64,000 bases of DNA from Porpolomopsis calyptriformis (Eukaryota > Basidiomycota > Agaricomycetes > Agaricales > Hygrophoraceae): NCBI GenBank assembly GCA_951640195.1, contig OX621164.1, positions 1,965,098 to 2,029,097 of the forward strand, written 5' to 3'. The translations under genes and the position numbers were made by a program. The notes beneath the pieces are model-generated. The model searched no databases. It had not been told where the DNA came from and saw only the letters and a list, made by a program, of their open reading frames with translations. This document shows positions 20,068-30,195 of this stretch, piece after piece. The stretch's first letter is position 1. Every line of letters starts with the position of its first letter.

Positions 20068-20313
20068 ATGAGTTCACTCGATTCACTCGATTCACTCGAC
20101 GACTATCAACAGGAATGGGAGGACAGTATTCATCAACTTAGCCAACTCTTGTTCATAGTATTCCTTCCGTTTTTTGGTAAATGGCTCGGTAGACGTTCTT
20201 CTTACTGGAGTCAGTCTCTCATCCATTCAGTATACACTTACTCACTCTCACACACAGTCTACACACGCTATCTCCGACCTCGCTTGGGAAGGGGTTCATT
20301 AGCTACAACGTAG
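20068..20313 (+). CDS. Small Mim2-like mitochondrial outer-membrane protein
   Basis: Two exons (20068-20209, 20258-20313) encode about 65 residues: an acidic N-terminus (MSSLDSLDSLDDYQQEWEDS), then QLSQLLFIVFLPFFGKWLGRR, then SSYWIYTRYLRPRLGRG. A short acidic head, one membrane span and a basic R-Y-L-R tail fit Mim2, which helps insert helical proteins into the mitochondrial outer membrane. The assignment rests on this pattern and needs a profile search. Just after the start codon the 9-base unit TTCACTCGA is present three times in tandem. The stop lies 7 bases from the stop of the convergent PPR gene. Confidence 0.5.
   Translation: MSSLDSLDSLDDYQQEWEDSIHQLSQLLFIVFLPFFGKWLGRRSSYWSQSLIHSVYTYSLSHTVYTRYLRPRLGRGSLATT
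20073..20099. repeat. 9-bp tandem triplication inside the Mim2-like reading frame
   Basis: TTCACTCGA occurs exactly three times in a row (20073-20081, 20082-20090, 20091-20099), encoding S-L-D repeats directly after the start. Confidence 0.9.
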
Positions 20314-20320
20314 ACAGTCT

Positions 20321-22249
20321 TCAACTATCTCTCTGTAGAATATCATACGTCAACGCACTCGGCCGCACTCCCCTCTTCTTCATGCGTTGTACAATCTCCT
20401 TCCCGCATTCTTCAGCCACACCACGCTCAAGCCACCGTCCACGGTAGATCCCCGCCAGAATCGCCGTATACGTCACCTCGTTCGGCTCGCTCTCCGGATT
20501 CTCTTCCATCCTCTCCAGAACACGCAGCGCTGCCTGAAAACTCTTCCCATCCTGCTCCCGCATCAGCTGGTCGATGATCGCGGTGAACGTCGCCACGTTG
20601 GGCTCAATCCCCTGCTTCGCCATCAGCTCAAGCACCATATCCGGCGCGTCCGTCCGCCCGACCTTCAGCAGCGCCGTAAGAATCGTCGAAAACGTGAACA
20701 CGTCCCCCGCAACCCCCCCTCCCGTCATCTCCCGAATAGTCCCCGCCAGCGATCTGAAATCCCCTCTCCTCCCATGATGCTTCAGGAGCGTGTTGTATGA
20801 CACAACATCCGGTTTCGGGCCCTCCCCCTTCATCCTCCCGAACAATCCCATCCCCTCCTCCTCTCGCCCGCTCTCCAGCAGTCCATGCAGCACCGTATTA
20901 TACACCCTCAGCACCCGGTCCCCATCCTGCCGTATACACCCCCCAGCCAACTCCTCCTCAAAACGCTTGAAATAGCCCATAGCCACATCCGCCTTTTTCC
21001 CGTGGAACAGAGTCGATATCAGCGCCCGATACGTCAGCGCGTCCGGTTTCACCCCTTGCGACTCCATCGCCTTCCAACCCGTCACTGCCTCACCCGTCGC
21101 CCGCATCCGATCGTACCCATCAAAAAGCGCGGTCCACAACGACACCCCGGTCCGAACACCCAACCGGACCACGTCGTCCCAAACCTTCTCGGCCAGGTCA
21201 AGACGTTCGTGTTTCATAAACCCACTCAAGAACGATGTCCACGCGACTTCAGTCACCACCACTTTACCGCTACTCGCCTCTGTTGTGAGATACGCGTTCG
21301 GCCCAGTCAACCCATCCACGATCGCACCGTAGAATCTCTCGATCGGTCTCACAGATGGGTTGTTCGAGAGATGTCCGATATGTTTGATCAGCGACGGAGA
21401 TCGCGTGACTAATCTTGCAATACCGAGCTTGCCACTGTACTCCATCACTTTCTGCTGAAGCCGCAGATCAGAACGAAAGTATTTTAGATATTCTTTCACC
21501 GTCGATGGCGTAAATCGAACATTGGCATTCCGATACGCTCCCAGAGCGTTACTGAAAGAATCCATCATAGCGTGCGCTGTCACCACAGAGAGAAGAAGCG
21601 TCACCCTTCCCGGACGGTGATCGCCAACGCTCATCGACGTAGAAGCCAGCGCCTCATAGCTCCCTTCTTCCGAAGCCTCCTCAACCTCTCGTTCCCAGCT
21701 CTGCTCAGACAACTCAAGGTACCGACGGTGCATCTCCAGAACAGCCTCGGGCTCTTGCCTCCTAAGGTGTGAAATCAGCACCGCGTTCAGGGCGTCGGGC
21801 GCACGCCTTGCCGCAGCCACCAGCGCAATGTCCTCGATCGCTCGTCTGTCCCTCTCCTCCCAGGAGCCGTCGGGGCCGTGAGCGGGCCAGAGGCGGACAA
21901 TCGATCTCGAAAAACGCTCCAGCTGGGACGGACCAAGGAACTTGCCCAGGTTCTGCCGACTGAGGACCGACCAGTACTCTGACACGGCCGGAAGGTGGCG
22001 GTCCTTGAGGGCCTTCTGAAGTTGGACTACCGTCTGATTAAACATTTCGACCTCGGAATCGGAGGGACCTCTCCCGTCCGCAGAGTGTAGACACGTAACG
22101 TGCTCTTTGATCCTCTCGAACAGCGCGGGATCATAACGAACGGGTGTCGGTTGCTGCGTGGACTTGCGGTAGAAACGAGAGGAGGTACAACCGAGGGAGG
22201 CATTCGGAACCAGAAAACGAACTGTCGCCGCCCGAGCACGGCGAAGCAT
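20321..22249 (-). CDS. Mitochondrial pentatricopeptide repeat (PPR) protein
   Basis: One uninterrupted exon encodes about 640 residues. The start at 22249 (MLRRARAATVRFLVPNA) was chosen over an upstream Met at 22285 because it gives a clean mitochondrial presequence. The C-terminal half has many 35-residue PPR units, for example KPDALTYRALISTLFHGKKADVAMGYFKRF, KPDVVSYNTLLKHHGRRGDFRSL, EPNVATFTAIIDQLMREQDG and EPNEVTYTAILAGIYRG. PPR proteins bind organelle RNA and act in its processing, stability or translation. The target transcript cannot be deduced. It is divergent from PPIL2 with 38 bases between start codons and convergent with the Mim2-like gene. Confidence 0.88.
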   Translation of the reverse strand: MLRRARAATVRFLVPNASLGCTSSRFYRKSTQQPTPVRYDPALFERIKEHVTCLHSADGRGPSDSEVEMFNQTVVQLQKALKDRHLPAVSEYWSVLSRQNLGKFLGPSQLERFSRSIVRLWPAHGPDGSWEERDRRAIEDIALVAAARRAPDALNAVLISHLRRQEPEAVLEMHRRYLELSEQSWEREVEEASEEGSYEALASTSMSVGDHRPGRVTLLLSVVTAHAMMDSFSNALGAYRNANVRFTPSTVKEYLKYFRSDLRLQQKVMEYSGKLGIARLVTRSPSLIKHIGHLSNNPSVRPIERFYGAIVDGLTGPNAYLTTEASSGKVVVTEVAWTSFLSGFMKHERLDLAEKVWDDVVRLGVRTGVSLWTALFDGYDRMRATGEAVTGWKAMESQGVKPDALTYRALISTLFHGKKADVAMGYFKRFEEELAGGCIRQDGDRVLRVYNTVLHGLLESGREEEGMGLFGRMKGEGPKPDVVSYNTLLKHHGRRGDFRSLAGTIREMTGGGVAGDVFTFSTILTALLKVGRTDAPDMVLELMAKQGIEPNVATFTAIIDQLMREQDGKSFQAALRVLERMEENPESEPNEVTYTAILAGIYRGRWLERGVAEECGKEIVQRMKKRGVRPSALTYDILQRDS

Positions 22250-22287
22250 GACGGTTGTTTGGTCTTGTTGTCTTACGCCCTCCAACC
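22250..22287. promoter_or_regulatory. 38-bp divergent intergenic region, PPR / PPIL2
   Basis: Start codons face away from each other across 38 bases, so each core promoter must overlap the other gene's transcribed or coding part. No TATA box is seen. Confidence 0.5.
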
Positions 22288-24360
22288 ATGGGCCATGGCA
22301 ACTCTGACAAGCTCTACATCACTCACGCTGAACATGCGGGCTATTTCGGTTCTCATTCAGCTTCAAAGGGGTTTAAAGCGTGAGATTCACTCTCCCCAGA
22401 GTCACAGCACCACTCACACACAGGTTTCCTTCCAGCAAGGCCGATTCTTCCTATGCAGGCGCACCATTTGACTGTTGCGCCCTTTCATTTCAGCCTTTCA
22501 CCCACCCCGTCTGTGCCCGCAACCCAGATGGGACCGGCCAGGTTTTTGACTTGGTTAACATAATCCCTTGGCTAAAGTCTGTTCTTTTCTCTACCTCGAT
22601 CCCCCATCTAATCACATCATCTAGGCAACACGATAACAAGCATCCCATCACAAAAGAACCATTGTTACCCTCCGATCTCATTACCTTGCACTACTCCCGT
22701 AAACCTTCGGGCGAATTACACGACCCGATCTCCTTCAAACCTTTCACCGAGCATTCACATATTGTTGCCGTTGCTACCACAGGAAACGTCTTCTTGGCGG
22801 ACAGCACCAAAGGCGGGAAAGACTTGGTCAATGACGTCTCCTTCAAAAAGTCCGCAGCCACCCCATTTCTCATTCTCCCCCCCCCCCCACCTCACACCAT
22901 CTCACCACAGACAAGATATTATTACGTTACAAAATCCACATGGCCTGCCGCCGACCTCCGTTCCTTCTACTGCTGCCCCTGCCGCTCAACCCAAGCTACA
23001 GGATGAAAAGTCAAAAAGCGCCGCTGCCAAGCCTCTTCCCTCTAATCACGTTGCCGAGATGAAAGCCAAGCCAGCCGTTCCATGTAAGTCCCTCATTCAT
23101 CCCCAACCTTCCACAGCCCTCGTGATATAGTTACCAAGGGAATATATCACCTTATTCAAATGGAATGCCTGGCGCCTCTTTGACGTCAACTTCGGTCGAC
23201 CCGCAGCTTTCGACATCCAAGCTGGTGTGGGACGAGGTGAGGGTTTATTCCCATCCGCACCCTTTTACTCACCACCTTCTTCCAGGAAGAATTAATGTTT
23301 GAGGATATCGCCAACCCTCTCAAAGGCAAAGGAAAGGAAAAAGATGTCGGCAAACGACGGGCCTACGTCCGAGTTGTCACCAATCTCGGTGGGGGAAGCC
23401 TAAATCTCGAGCTTTTCTGCGAAAAGGTATCTATACTCAATGAAAACAACCTTTTTTTTCAACGTGGCACCGCAGGCTCCAAAAACGTGTTACAACTTCC
23501 TCATGCTCGCACGCACCGGCAAGTATGACAACTGCCTTTTTCACCGGCTGGTACCCGGATTTATGGTTGGGCTGCATGTCTCCCCATATAATACGTCAAT
23601 TCTGATTCGCTGGGGTGACAGATCCAGACCGGTGACCCTACAGGTACCGGTGCAGGAGGAGAATCGTATTGGGGCACTCCCTTCAGAGACGAACATGATA
23701 TGAAAGGCGCCGCCAAGCATGATTCTCGAGGGGTTGTCGCCATGGCAAACAAGGGGGCGGGAACAAACGGGTACGTTTACGGGCTCCAAAAGAAGTATAT
23801 ATATTGACTGGATCCAGCTCTCAATTCTACGTAACGTTCAAACCTACACCTCACCTGGACAAAAAACATACAGTTTTTGGTAAATTAGTGGGAGGAGAGG
23901 ATATTCTTGATGCCCTCGAGAAACTTCCTCTCAAGGACGGGACAGAACGACCGCTAAAGCCTGTCCGGATAACCCAGGTCGTGATGTACGTCACCATTCT
24001 CTCTCGAAAAAAGATCTTGATGATGACTCCTCGCTTTTTTACAGTTATCAGGACCCTTTCGACGATTACAAAGCTCGCCTGAGCAAAAAATTGGCAAGAA
24101 AGGCTGAGGCGGATCAGAACGCGATCAAAACGCCAAGCGCCCCAGAGAAGAAAGGAGATGAAGTCAACTGGTTCGGCTTGAAAGTTGGCACGGGAAGCGC
24201 AGCGACTGAGACCGGAGGAGGGGCTGGGGGCATCGGGAAGTATTTGAATCTGAAAAGACCCGTAGAAGCTGCCGCAGTTGGGGGGGGTGGAGGTGGTGGC
24301 CCGAGGGAAGATGGAAAGAAGAGACGGAAGATAGGATTCGGAGACTTCGAAGGGTGGTGA
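22288..24360 (+). CDS. PPIL2: U-box cyclophilin PPIL2 (Cyp60-type peptidyl-prolyl isomerase)
   Basis: This is a nuclear, spliceosome-associated protein that combines a ubiquitin-ligase U-box with a cyclophilin domain. The start at 22288 gives [21 protein letters not shown]. The U-box region has [38 protein letters not shown] and [19 protein letters not shown]. The cyclophilin part has [16 protein letters not shown], the fragment [15 protein letters not shown], then [40 protein letters not shown] and [15 protein letters not shown] Gly-rich and basic tail ([14 protein letters not shown]) ends the protein. The isomerase residue Arg of FHR is present. About seven exons are needed. Confidence 0.95.
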
Positions 24361-24440
24361 TCCGATACATGCTATTATACATGATGTATATTGTACTGGA
24401 TAACGCTCGGAAATTTCTACAGGATGCGCTGAACATTCTG

Positions 24441-25409
24441 TTAAGCTTTGACCGGGACGCGGTTCGGTTCCTTGGATGGTTCGTCTACGGAAAGGGTGTA
24501 AGATAGCCATCGGCGAATGAGAACAACCTATCCATTTACCCTCTTGTATCGGCACAACGGGCTCGGTGGTGGGGACAGACGGAAGCTCGAGCTCGAGCGA
24601 CTCTTGCGCCTGATATTACACAAGTCAGAAACAAAAAAAAAAAGAACATGCACGTTGCCACCAGACTGACGGCTTGCAACTCGAATAACTCTGCTTGCAC
24701 GGCCTCCTCTTCGTCTAATGTCAGGTTGGTAGACAGCATCTCGTTAATCTCCTTCAAGCGAAAGGTAGTCAGCGCCAGGCTTTCGGATTGAATCAAAAAA
24801 AAAAAAAAAAAAAAAAAAAGCGTACCCTCTGGTACTCTCGCGCCTCCTGCGTCTCTTCCAGCAGTTTCTCGACGCTCTCTATGTTCATCTCCCTGTGTAT
24901 CGCTTTGAGCACCTCGTTCCCCTGCTTCAAGCCATGGAAGACCGAAACTTCGACCAAGGAGAACTCGATCGTCGAAACCTAAAACATTTTTTTTTTTCCG
25001 CCCAGCACTCAAAAGTTCAGCAGGAGACACCCTATTAAGAGAAATGACATACTAATTGTTCTAGAGTTTCCAGTTGGCTGTCGGTCCTGGACAACAAACT
25101 TTGCTGATATTTCCGGTGCCGCAGGGCGACGAGCGCCCGGTCCTTCCGTCCAGCGGCCAAGTGAGCTTTCGCTATTTCGTGTTCGCGAGCGAGAACGACT
25201 TCAATCTTGGGCTCTAATCAGATGAAGCGGGAAGAAAAGACGAATGAATGGACCGTACTTTGCGTTGGTACTGTTTCAGTTTATCTCGCTGTAATTTGAG
25301 ACTGTGCAACACCGCCAGTTAGATCGGTCAAAGAGAGCGAGCGAGACACGAACTCAAGGATAGCACGGTCCTGTGCGGTGATTTTGGGAATTGATTGGCT
25401 TAGTCCCAT
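24441..25409 (-). CDS. VPS20: ESCRT-III subunit Vps20 (CHMP6)
   Basis: This subunit nucleates ESCRT-III filaments on endosomes in multivesicular body formation. The start at 25409 gives MGLSQSIPKITAQDRAIL. Gly2 fits the known N-myristoylation of this subunit. The spliced product continues LKLQRDKLKQYQRK, EHEIAKAHLAAGRKDRALVAL, RHRKYQQSLLSRTDSQLETLEQL, VSTIEFSLVEVSVFHGLKQGN, EVLKAIHREMNIESVEKLLEET and EINEMLSTNLTLDEEEAVQAELFELQA. It ends ELELPSVPTTEPVVPIQEDE and SKEPNRVPVKA, with TAA at 24441. The last intron begins GTAAAT after IQE. One intron carries a run of 25 T just inside its donor. Confidence 0.92.
24795..24819. repeat. A25 homopolymer in a VPS20 intron
   Basis: Twenty-five consecutive A on the plus strand, which is poly-T in the sense of VPS20. 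It lies a few bases inside the 5' splice site rather than next to the acceptor. Confidence 0.9.
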
Positions 25410-25484
25410 ACTTATTATCGATGTGGTGTGAGTGCATGCCGGCGTGAGGTGTCGACTTCCATTTCAGTAGCTACAGCGCGATCA

Positions 25485-28400
25485 TCAATATGGGAGCAGT
25501 CGTCTCAGCTCCTTTGCATCGTATTCAATCTCGTCATCTTCGCTGTCCTCCCCTTCTTCAATCCCGGCCCTCTCCTCATTCCAGCCCTCCAAAAATTCTT
25601 CTACACCCCTTCTCATCCGTATCCCTCTCTCTGCCATCGCGTCCGAGAAGCTATTCAGCTCCGACGAACTGAACACTGACCGAAGCGGCCCAAAAGCAAT
25701 CAAGTATAGCTCTGCGTGGAAATTATGTGACGCGTCTCAGAAGTACTATCAAATAATGCGTACCTTTAACAAGTGGACACTCCCCGATCGCTCGGAAGAG
25801 CTTCTTCTTCGCCCGCTGCATCTGTCCAGCTTTGATCTCGAACTCGAGGTAGATTCTCCAAATAATCGCACTATTTCGCGTCCTGCAATGCATAATATTA
25901 TAGTCAAAAACATACCAAAGGTAACAACGCACCGCTCGCTCTCAACAGCAGCAGCCAACCCGTTCCTTGTTCTCTCCTTCTCGACATCCCAACGCCCTCT
26001 CTCCCAACCAGCTATCCACACTTCCATAGCCCTTCTCATCACATCCTTTTCCTCCGCAAGAGAACCGACCGTACCTTCTCCTAGCAATCTTCTCACACGT
26101 CCCCAAACCCCTTGGCCTTTTTCTCCTTCCAGGAACATCCCCAGGATGATAGTATTGCTTGGGTAGACCTCTATCGCTTTCTCAATTTTCCCTCGCAACA
26201 GTGACGGAGGGGTCGGGTTTTTAAGAACAGTCCCATGTCGATATATCATCGTTAAATGCGCCATTGTCAGGCTTTCGTGTGGGATACTTCCACTCTTCAA
26301 TGTGCAAAGGTTGGTATCGAACACAAGGCTTGCCGCATCGAGCGAGCCGGTCAGAACTTCAAGCAATGCCAGAAGCTTGATCAGCGCTTCGCGATCTCTC
26401 CAATGTGTCTCCGCAAGTGCACCTAACGCTTCCTCCAAATTGCGTTTCGCCCGTAAACTCGCGACGACACCCACACCCGTAACACCGACCGATTGCGCGA
26501 TAACTTGTAACGCGGCATCCGACTCCCCAGACAACCATTCCGTCTCGGCCCAATCCCACCAAAGTCGATTCGACGATGAATCGATCATCGGCCGCGGTGC
26601 ACCAAGCACAGTCCGGTACACTTTCCGCGCTTCATCATTCCGCCCTCGGAGTTTCTCGAGACGAGCGTGGGCAGCCCAATGGGCCAAAGAGTCTCTGGCG
26701 GTGGCGAGGAAAGAACGGGAGGTCTTCAACGCACTGGCAAGTAAATATTAGCGAACACTGTCTGGAAGAATATTTGTGTTTAGACCTCTTCTTGTTGATC
26801 GCTGCCTCGAACGCTAATGCCAACTCATCCCACTCGCAGTCATCGACACCCAATCTGAGTTGAGCGAACACGCGCCTGATAAATGGCACATCCGCACCAT
26901 CTACATCTTCCTTCGCCCACAACCCTCCTTGACCTCGATTACGATGTTCCAATGGATTGATGGTTCCATATCCCCAATTCTTTACGGGCCCGGGCCCACT
27001 TGCATACTCTTTCTCGCGCCCAATAACGACACCAGCACATGCATCAGACATAACCCGCCTTTGCGCAATCTCGGAAGGAAACAAAGCAGCGAGATGTGAA
27101 GGGCCAATCAAATGAGTGTGGGACCAGCGGTCATCTGCATTTTCTCGCCGATCCGCAGAAAGAGATTCAGAAAACCCTGGAACGTGGAGGCCAAGGAGTG
27201 ATATCCATGCAAGTCTGAATGCGGTCTTGGCATGCGCAGAGCGAAGGAAAAGGAGCAGAGGCCTGATATCAGAAAAAAGAATGGTTGCGTAGGGATCCGA
27301 TTCCTCAGCAGAACGTGAAGGCCGTCTCGAGGATCTGTCCGTGCGGGACTCCAACATTGACCACCGGACGTACGGGTCTGGCGTGTTCGGCTCTTCGGAC
27401 ATCTCCACAGTATCACTTGTCGACGATGATTCACCCTGCGGTCGATTTGGTGATATCAAAGCTGACCATCCTAGGGCCTGCGGTTCACCAACAACAGGAA
27501 ACCCCGACTCCCAGAATTCTTCAAGAGCGTCTAGTTGGGCATCCTCGGAAAGATCATGTAGTGACCGTGGCATATTAAATGTTCTAAGGGAAGTCTGAAC
27601 ATTCGGTCAATGTACCAGGGGAAAAAACACTCAACAGCTCCGCCTGGGCCTGGAAGAGCGCACACGCTCGCTCAAAAAAACCTGAAGGGTGCTATCATTG
27701 AAGGCTTGGAAGGAAGTCGTAGTAATAGGCCCAAACCTGCGTTCTGAAAGGCAACAGCAAGGCGCCACAACAATCGGACCTTGGCTAACTCCTCATCCAG
27801 GGACTTCAGAACTCGTATTCCTTCTTCAACTAGCCCTTCTATGCCATTAGTTCCCCTTCTTATCCTCCATTCAAGCCACTCCATCCAGAGTTCCGCACCC
27901 CCAACTTTCAGAGCACTTTCCCACTCAGTGTTCAGCATACTTTCTTGCCATATTTCTTCACCCGCCCTGAGATACCTGATACGTAAAACAGTCGAGAAAG
28001 CATTGTCTGGATGCGCCGATAATGCACGGGACAAGATGGATAGTGTTATCTCGGCACGGGCTTTTGTCGCGTTTTTGGAGGTGATCGGTATGGTTATCAG
28101 CGAGTGAGATAAGAAGGCAAACCACGTATCGATAGACAAGGGATCGGCCACGAGCTGTTGATCCAACAATTTTGTTGTTTCCTGAAAGGCAGAGAGGTAC
28201 GGAGTATCGGAATCTGAAGCTTCACATGCATTTTCCGGGGCAGATGATTCCGAATCTGAATCAGGCTCGTTCATTGTTATGGATCGGTAGGCTTGGTCAT
28301 CCTTGCGGCCCTTCCGAGATGGCAGGCGCAAAAATCCATCTTTTTCCTCATATCTGTAGGGATCGGAGGAAGGTTGAAGTTTTCGTGTAGGTGTTGAAGC

Positions 28401-29003
28401 AAGAAGGGCACGAGTTTTGGGATCTGACAAGCTAGGCATCTGAGTACTAACATTTGAGCGTCTTGTAAATCGGTCTAGAAGAATCTGACCTTGTGTCTGG
28501 TACCAATGCCAACTTCGACACCCTTTCCGTTGCGACGAAAAGCCGTCCAAGCGTGGCCCAGTCCAAGGATCTTCATACCCCCTTCCCCATCATTAGATGT
28601 TATAGGAAAACGTGTGAATTCACTCACGATCGACTAAATAATACTTTGGAATGTCGCCCGAGTACAAACCTCCATAACGGACATTTAACGGATCGCCTTT
28701 CCTATCAGTGTAGAAAAGAAGGGGGGATCCTGGGGTGCCAATCGTTTCTGCGTAGTCACTCCGACAGTTACGACCTTCTTCAGCTTTCAAGCGTTCATCT
28801 TCAGAGTTCTGATGCCATACTTGATCTACATTATGCACATCTGTGTCATGGCGTCGCCGGTGCTTCCTTGGCTGGCGATGGTCCCGCTTCTTCTCGTGTT
28901 TTCTGTCGCCCTTGTGATGGCCAGTACTTCGAGATGCATTTTGTGGCTTGCTAGGACCAATATCCAACTCTGGGAATGAAACAAAAGAGGGGTGATTGGA
29001 CAT
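25485..29003 (-). CDS. NRDE2: NRDE-2 family nuclear RNA surveillance protein
   Basis: The protein is related to fission yeast Nrl1 and animal NRDE2, which bind the Mtr4-like helicase and act in RNA decay, splicing and heterochromatic silencing. The start at 29003 gives [17 protein letters not shown] Lys/Arg/His-rich stretch ([24 protein letters not shown]) follows, then [23 protein letters not shown], typical of the family. HAT-like repeats come next ([107 protein letters not shown]). The end is acidic ([22 protein letters not shown]). Its start codon is 25 bases from that of NIP7. Confidence 0.88.
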
Positions 29004-29028
29004 ATTAAATTACATAAGCATTTTGGAT
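29004..29028. promoter_or_regulatory. 25-bp divergent intergenic region, NRDE2 / NIP7
   Basis: The two start codons are separated by 25 A/T-rich bases containing ATTACATAA (29009-29017). It is the shortest divergent gap in the window. Confidence 0.55.
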
Positions 29029-29827
29029 ATGCGACCTTTAACAGAAGATGAAAGCAAAGCGGTATTCACGAAGCTGGCGAACTACATCGTTCGTTCCATT
29101 CCTTCTCGTGTACTGCATGTTTTTTACATTCACATACAGGGAAAGAATCTGGTTTATCTCATAGATCGACCAGACGAGCCACATTGCTTCAGATTGCACA
29201 AAGATAAAGTCTACTATGTGTCGGAATCGTCTATGCGGCTGGGTATTTCGGTCGCCCGACCAAATCTTATCAGCCTGGGGACGTGCTTTGGAAAGTTCAG
29301 CAAAGCCGGCAAGTTCAAACTGCACATTACTGCATTGGATTATATAGCACAATACGCTAAATACAAGGTACGTAGTTGTGCTGGTATCTGCGTTTCCATA
29401 AATGCATGCCTTTGTAGGTCTGGATCAAGCCAAACGGCGAAATGCCGTTTCTATATGGGAATCATGTCGTGAAGGCACATCTGGGTCGAATAACAGAAGA
29501 TACACCAGAACATCAGGGTGTTCTTGTCTTGAATATGAATGACGTGCCATTGGCAAGTCTGTTGAGGTTCGTTACCTCTTATTTATTGAGTATGGAAACA
29601 GGGGTTTGGGGTCACGGCACGGTCAACCACGGACACGCGAAAAGTAGATCCCACCGGGATCATAGTCTTTCACCAGGCGTAAGTGTTTGTTTTTGGAAAT
29701 ATAACGGTAAATTTTCCTTAAATATCTGCCACAGCGATGTGGGTGAATACCTGCGCGACGAAGTGAGTTGGTCGACTCTTTTTGTCATCACGAATAACAT
29801 TGTACATTTCAGGAGACACTCTTTTGA
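29029..29827 (+). CDS. NIP7: 60S ribosome biogenesis factor Nip7
   Basis: This is a nucleolar PUA-domain protein needed for 27S pre-rRNA processing. The start at 29029 gives [20 protein letters not shown]. Splicing out 29089-29139 restores [20 protein letters not shown], as in all Nip7 proteins. This follows: [90 protein letters not shown] and DVPL. The next junction is only in frame as a GC-AG intron (29553-29601, donor GCAAGT). It gives [35 protein letters not shown] and the terminal ETLF with TGA at 29825-29827. Alignment with the family is continuous throughout. Confidence 0.96.
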
Positions 29828-30195
29828 TCACATTGTACCACCAAGACTAAAACCGATACAATCAATTGACCTTTTTGGAGACAATGCCAAGAAGGCCCAA
29901 ACAAGTGCAAAGTTATTTGTTTATTGTTTATTGTTATTTGCCTTATTGTTTGACCCGCCGACCTCGTTGTGCTGCTCGTTGCCCTTTGCTCTCTTCTCCG
30001 TCGTCCCCGCCTTCGTCGAGCTGCCCGCCCGAGCTCTTTTTTATTGTCGGGCTCTTTAGTCAATCTTTGACCCTTTTCTCTTCTCAAATCTCCGCTTGAC
30101 AACCTTGCGAGCTTATTTTAATTCAACCATCAACATCCAAATCTTGTCCAACCCTTCGCCACATTTCACCCCTCTCCTTTTCTCCTTTAACCGTG
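29828..30195. other. Intergenic, NIP7 3' trailer and Byr4 promoter
   Basis: The first part is T/A-rich with imperfect TTATTTGTTTATTG-type repeats near 29912-29950, probably the NIP7 polyadenylation region. The second half is pyrimidine-rich up to the Byr4 start. I see no gene or clear TATA box. Confidence 0.5.

Noticed and set aside
20387..21963. Several long plus-strand open frames opposite the PPR gene
   Set aside because: They are shadows of the GC-rich PPR coding strand and lack any protein-like pattern.
22249..22285. Upstream in-frame Met of the PPR gene at 22285
   Set aside because: It lies only 3 bases from the start of the divergent PPIL2 gene and would spoil the mitochondrial presequence that begins at 22249.
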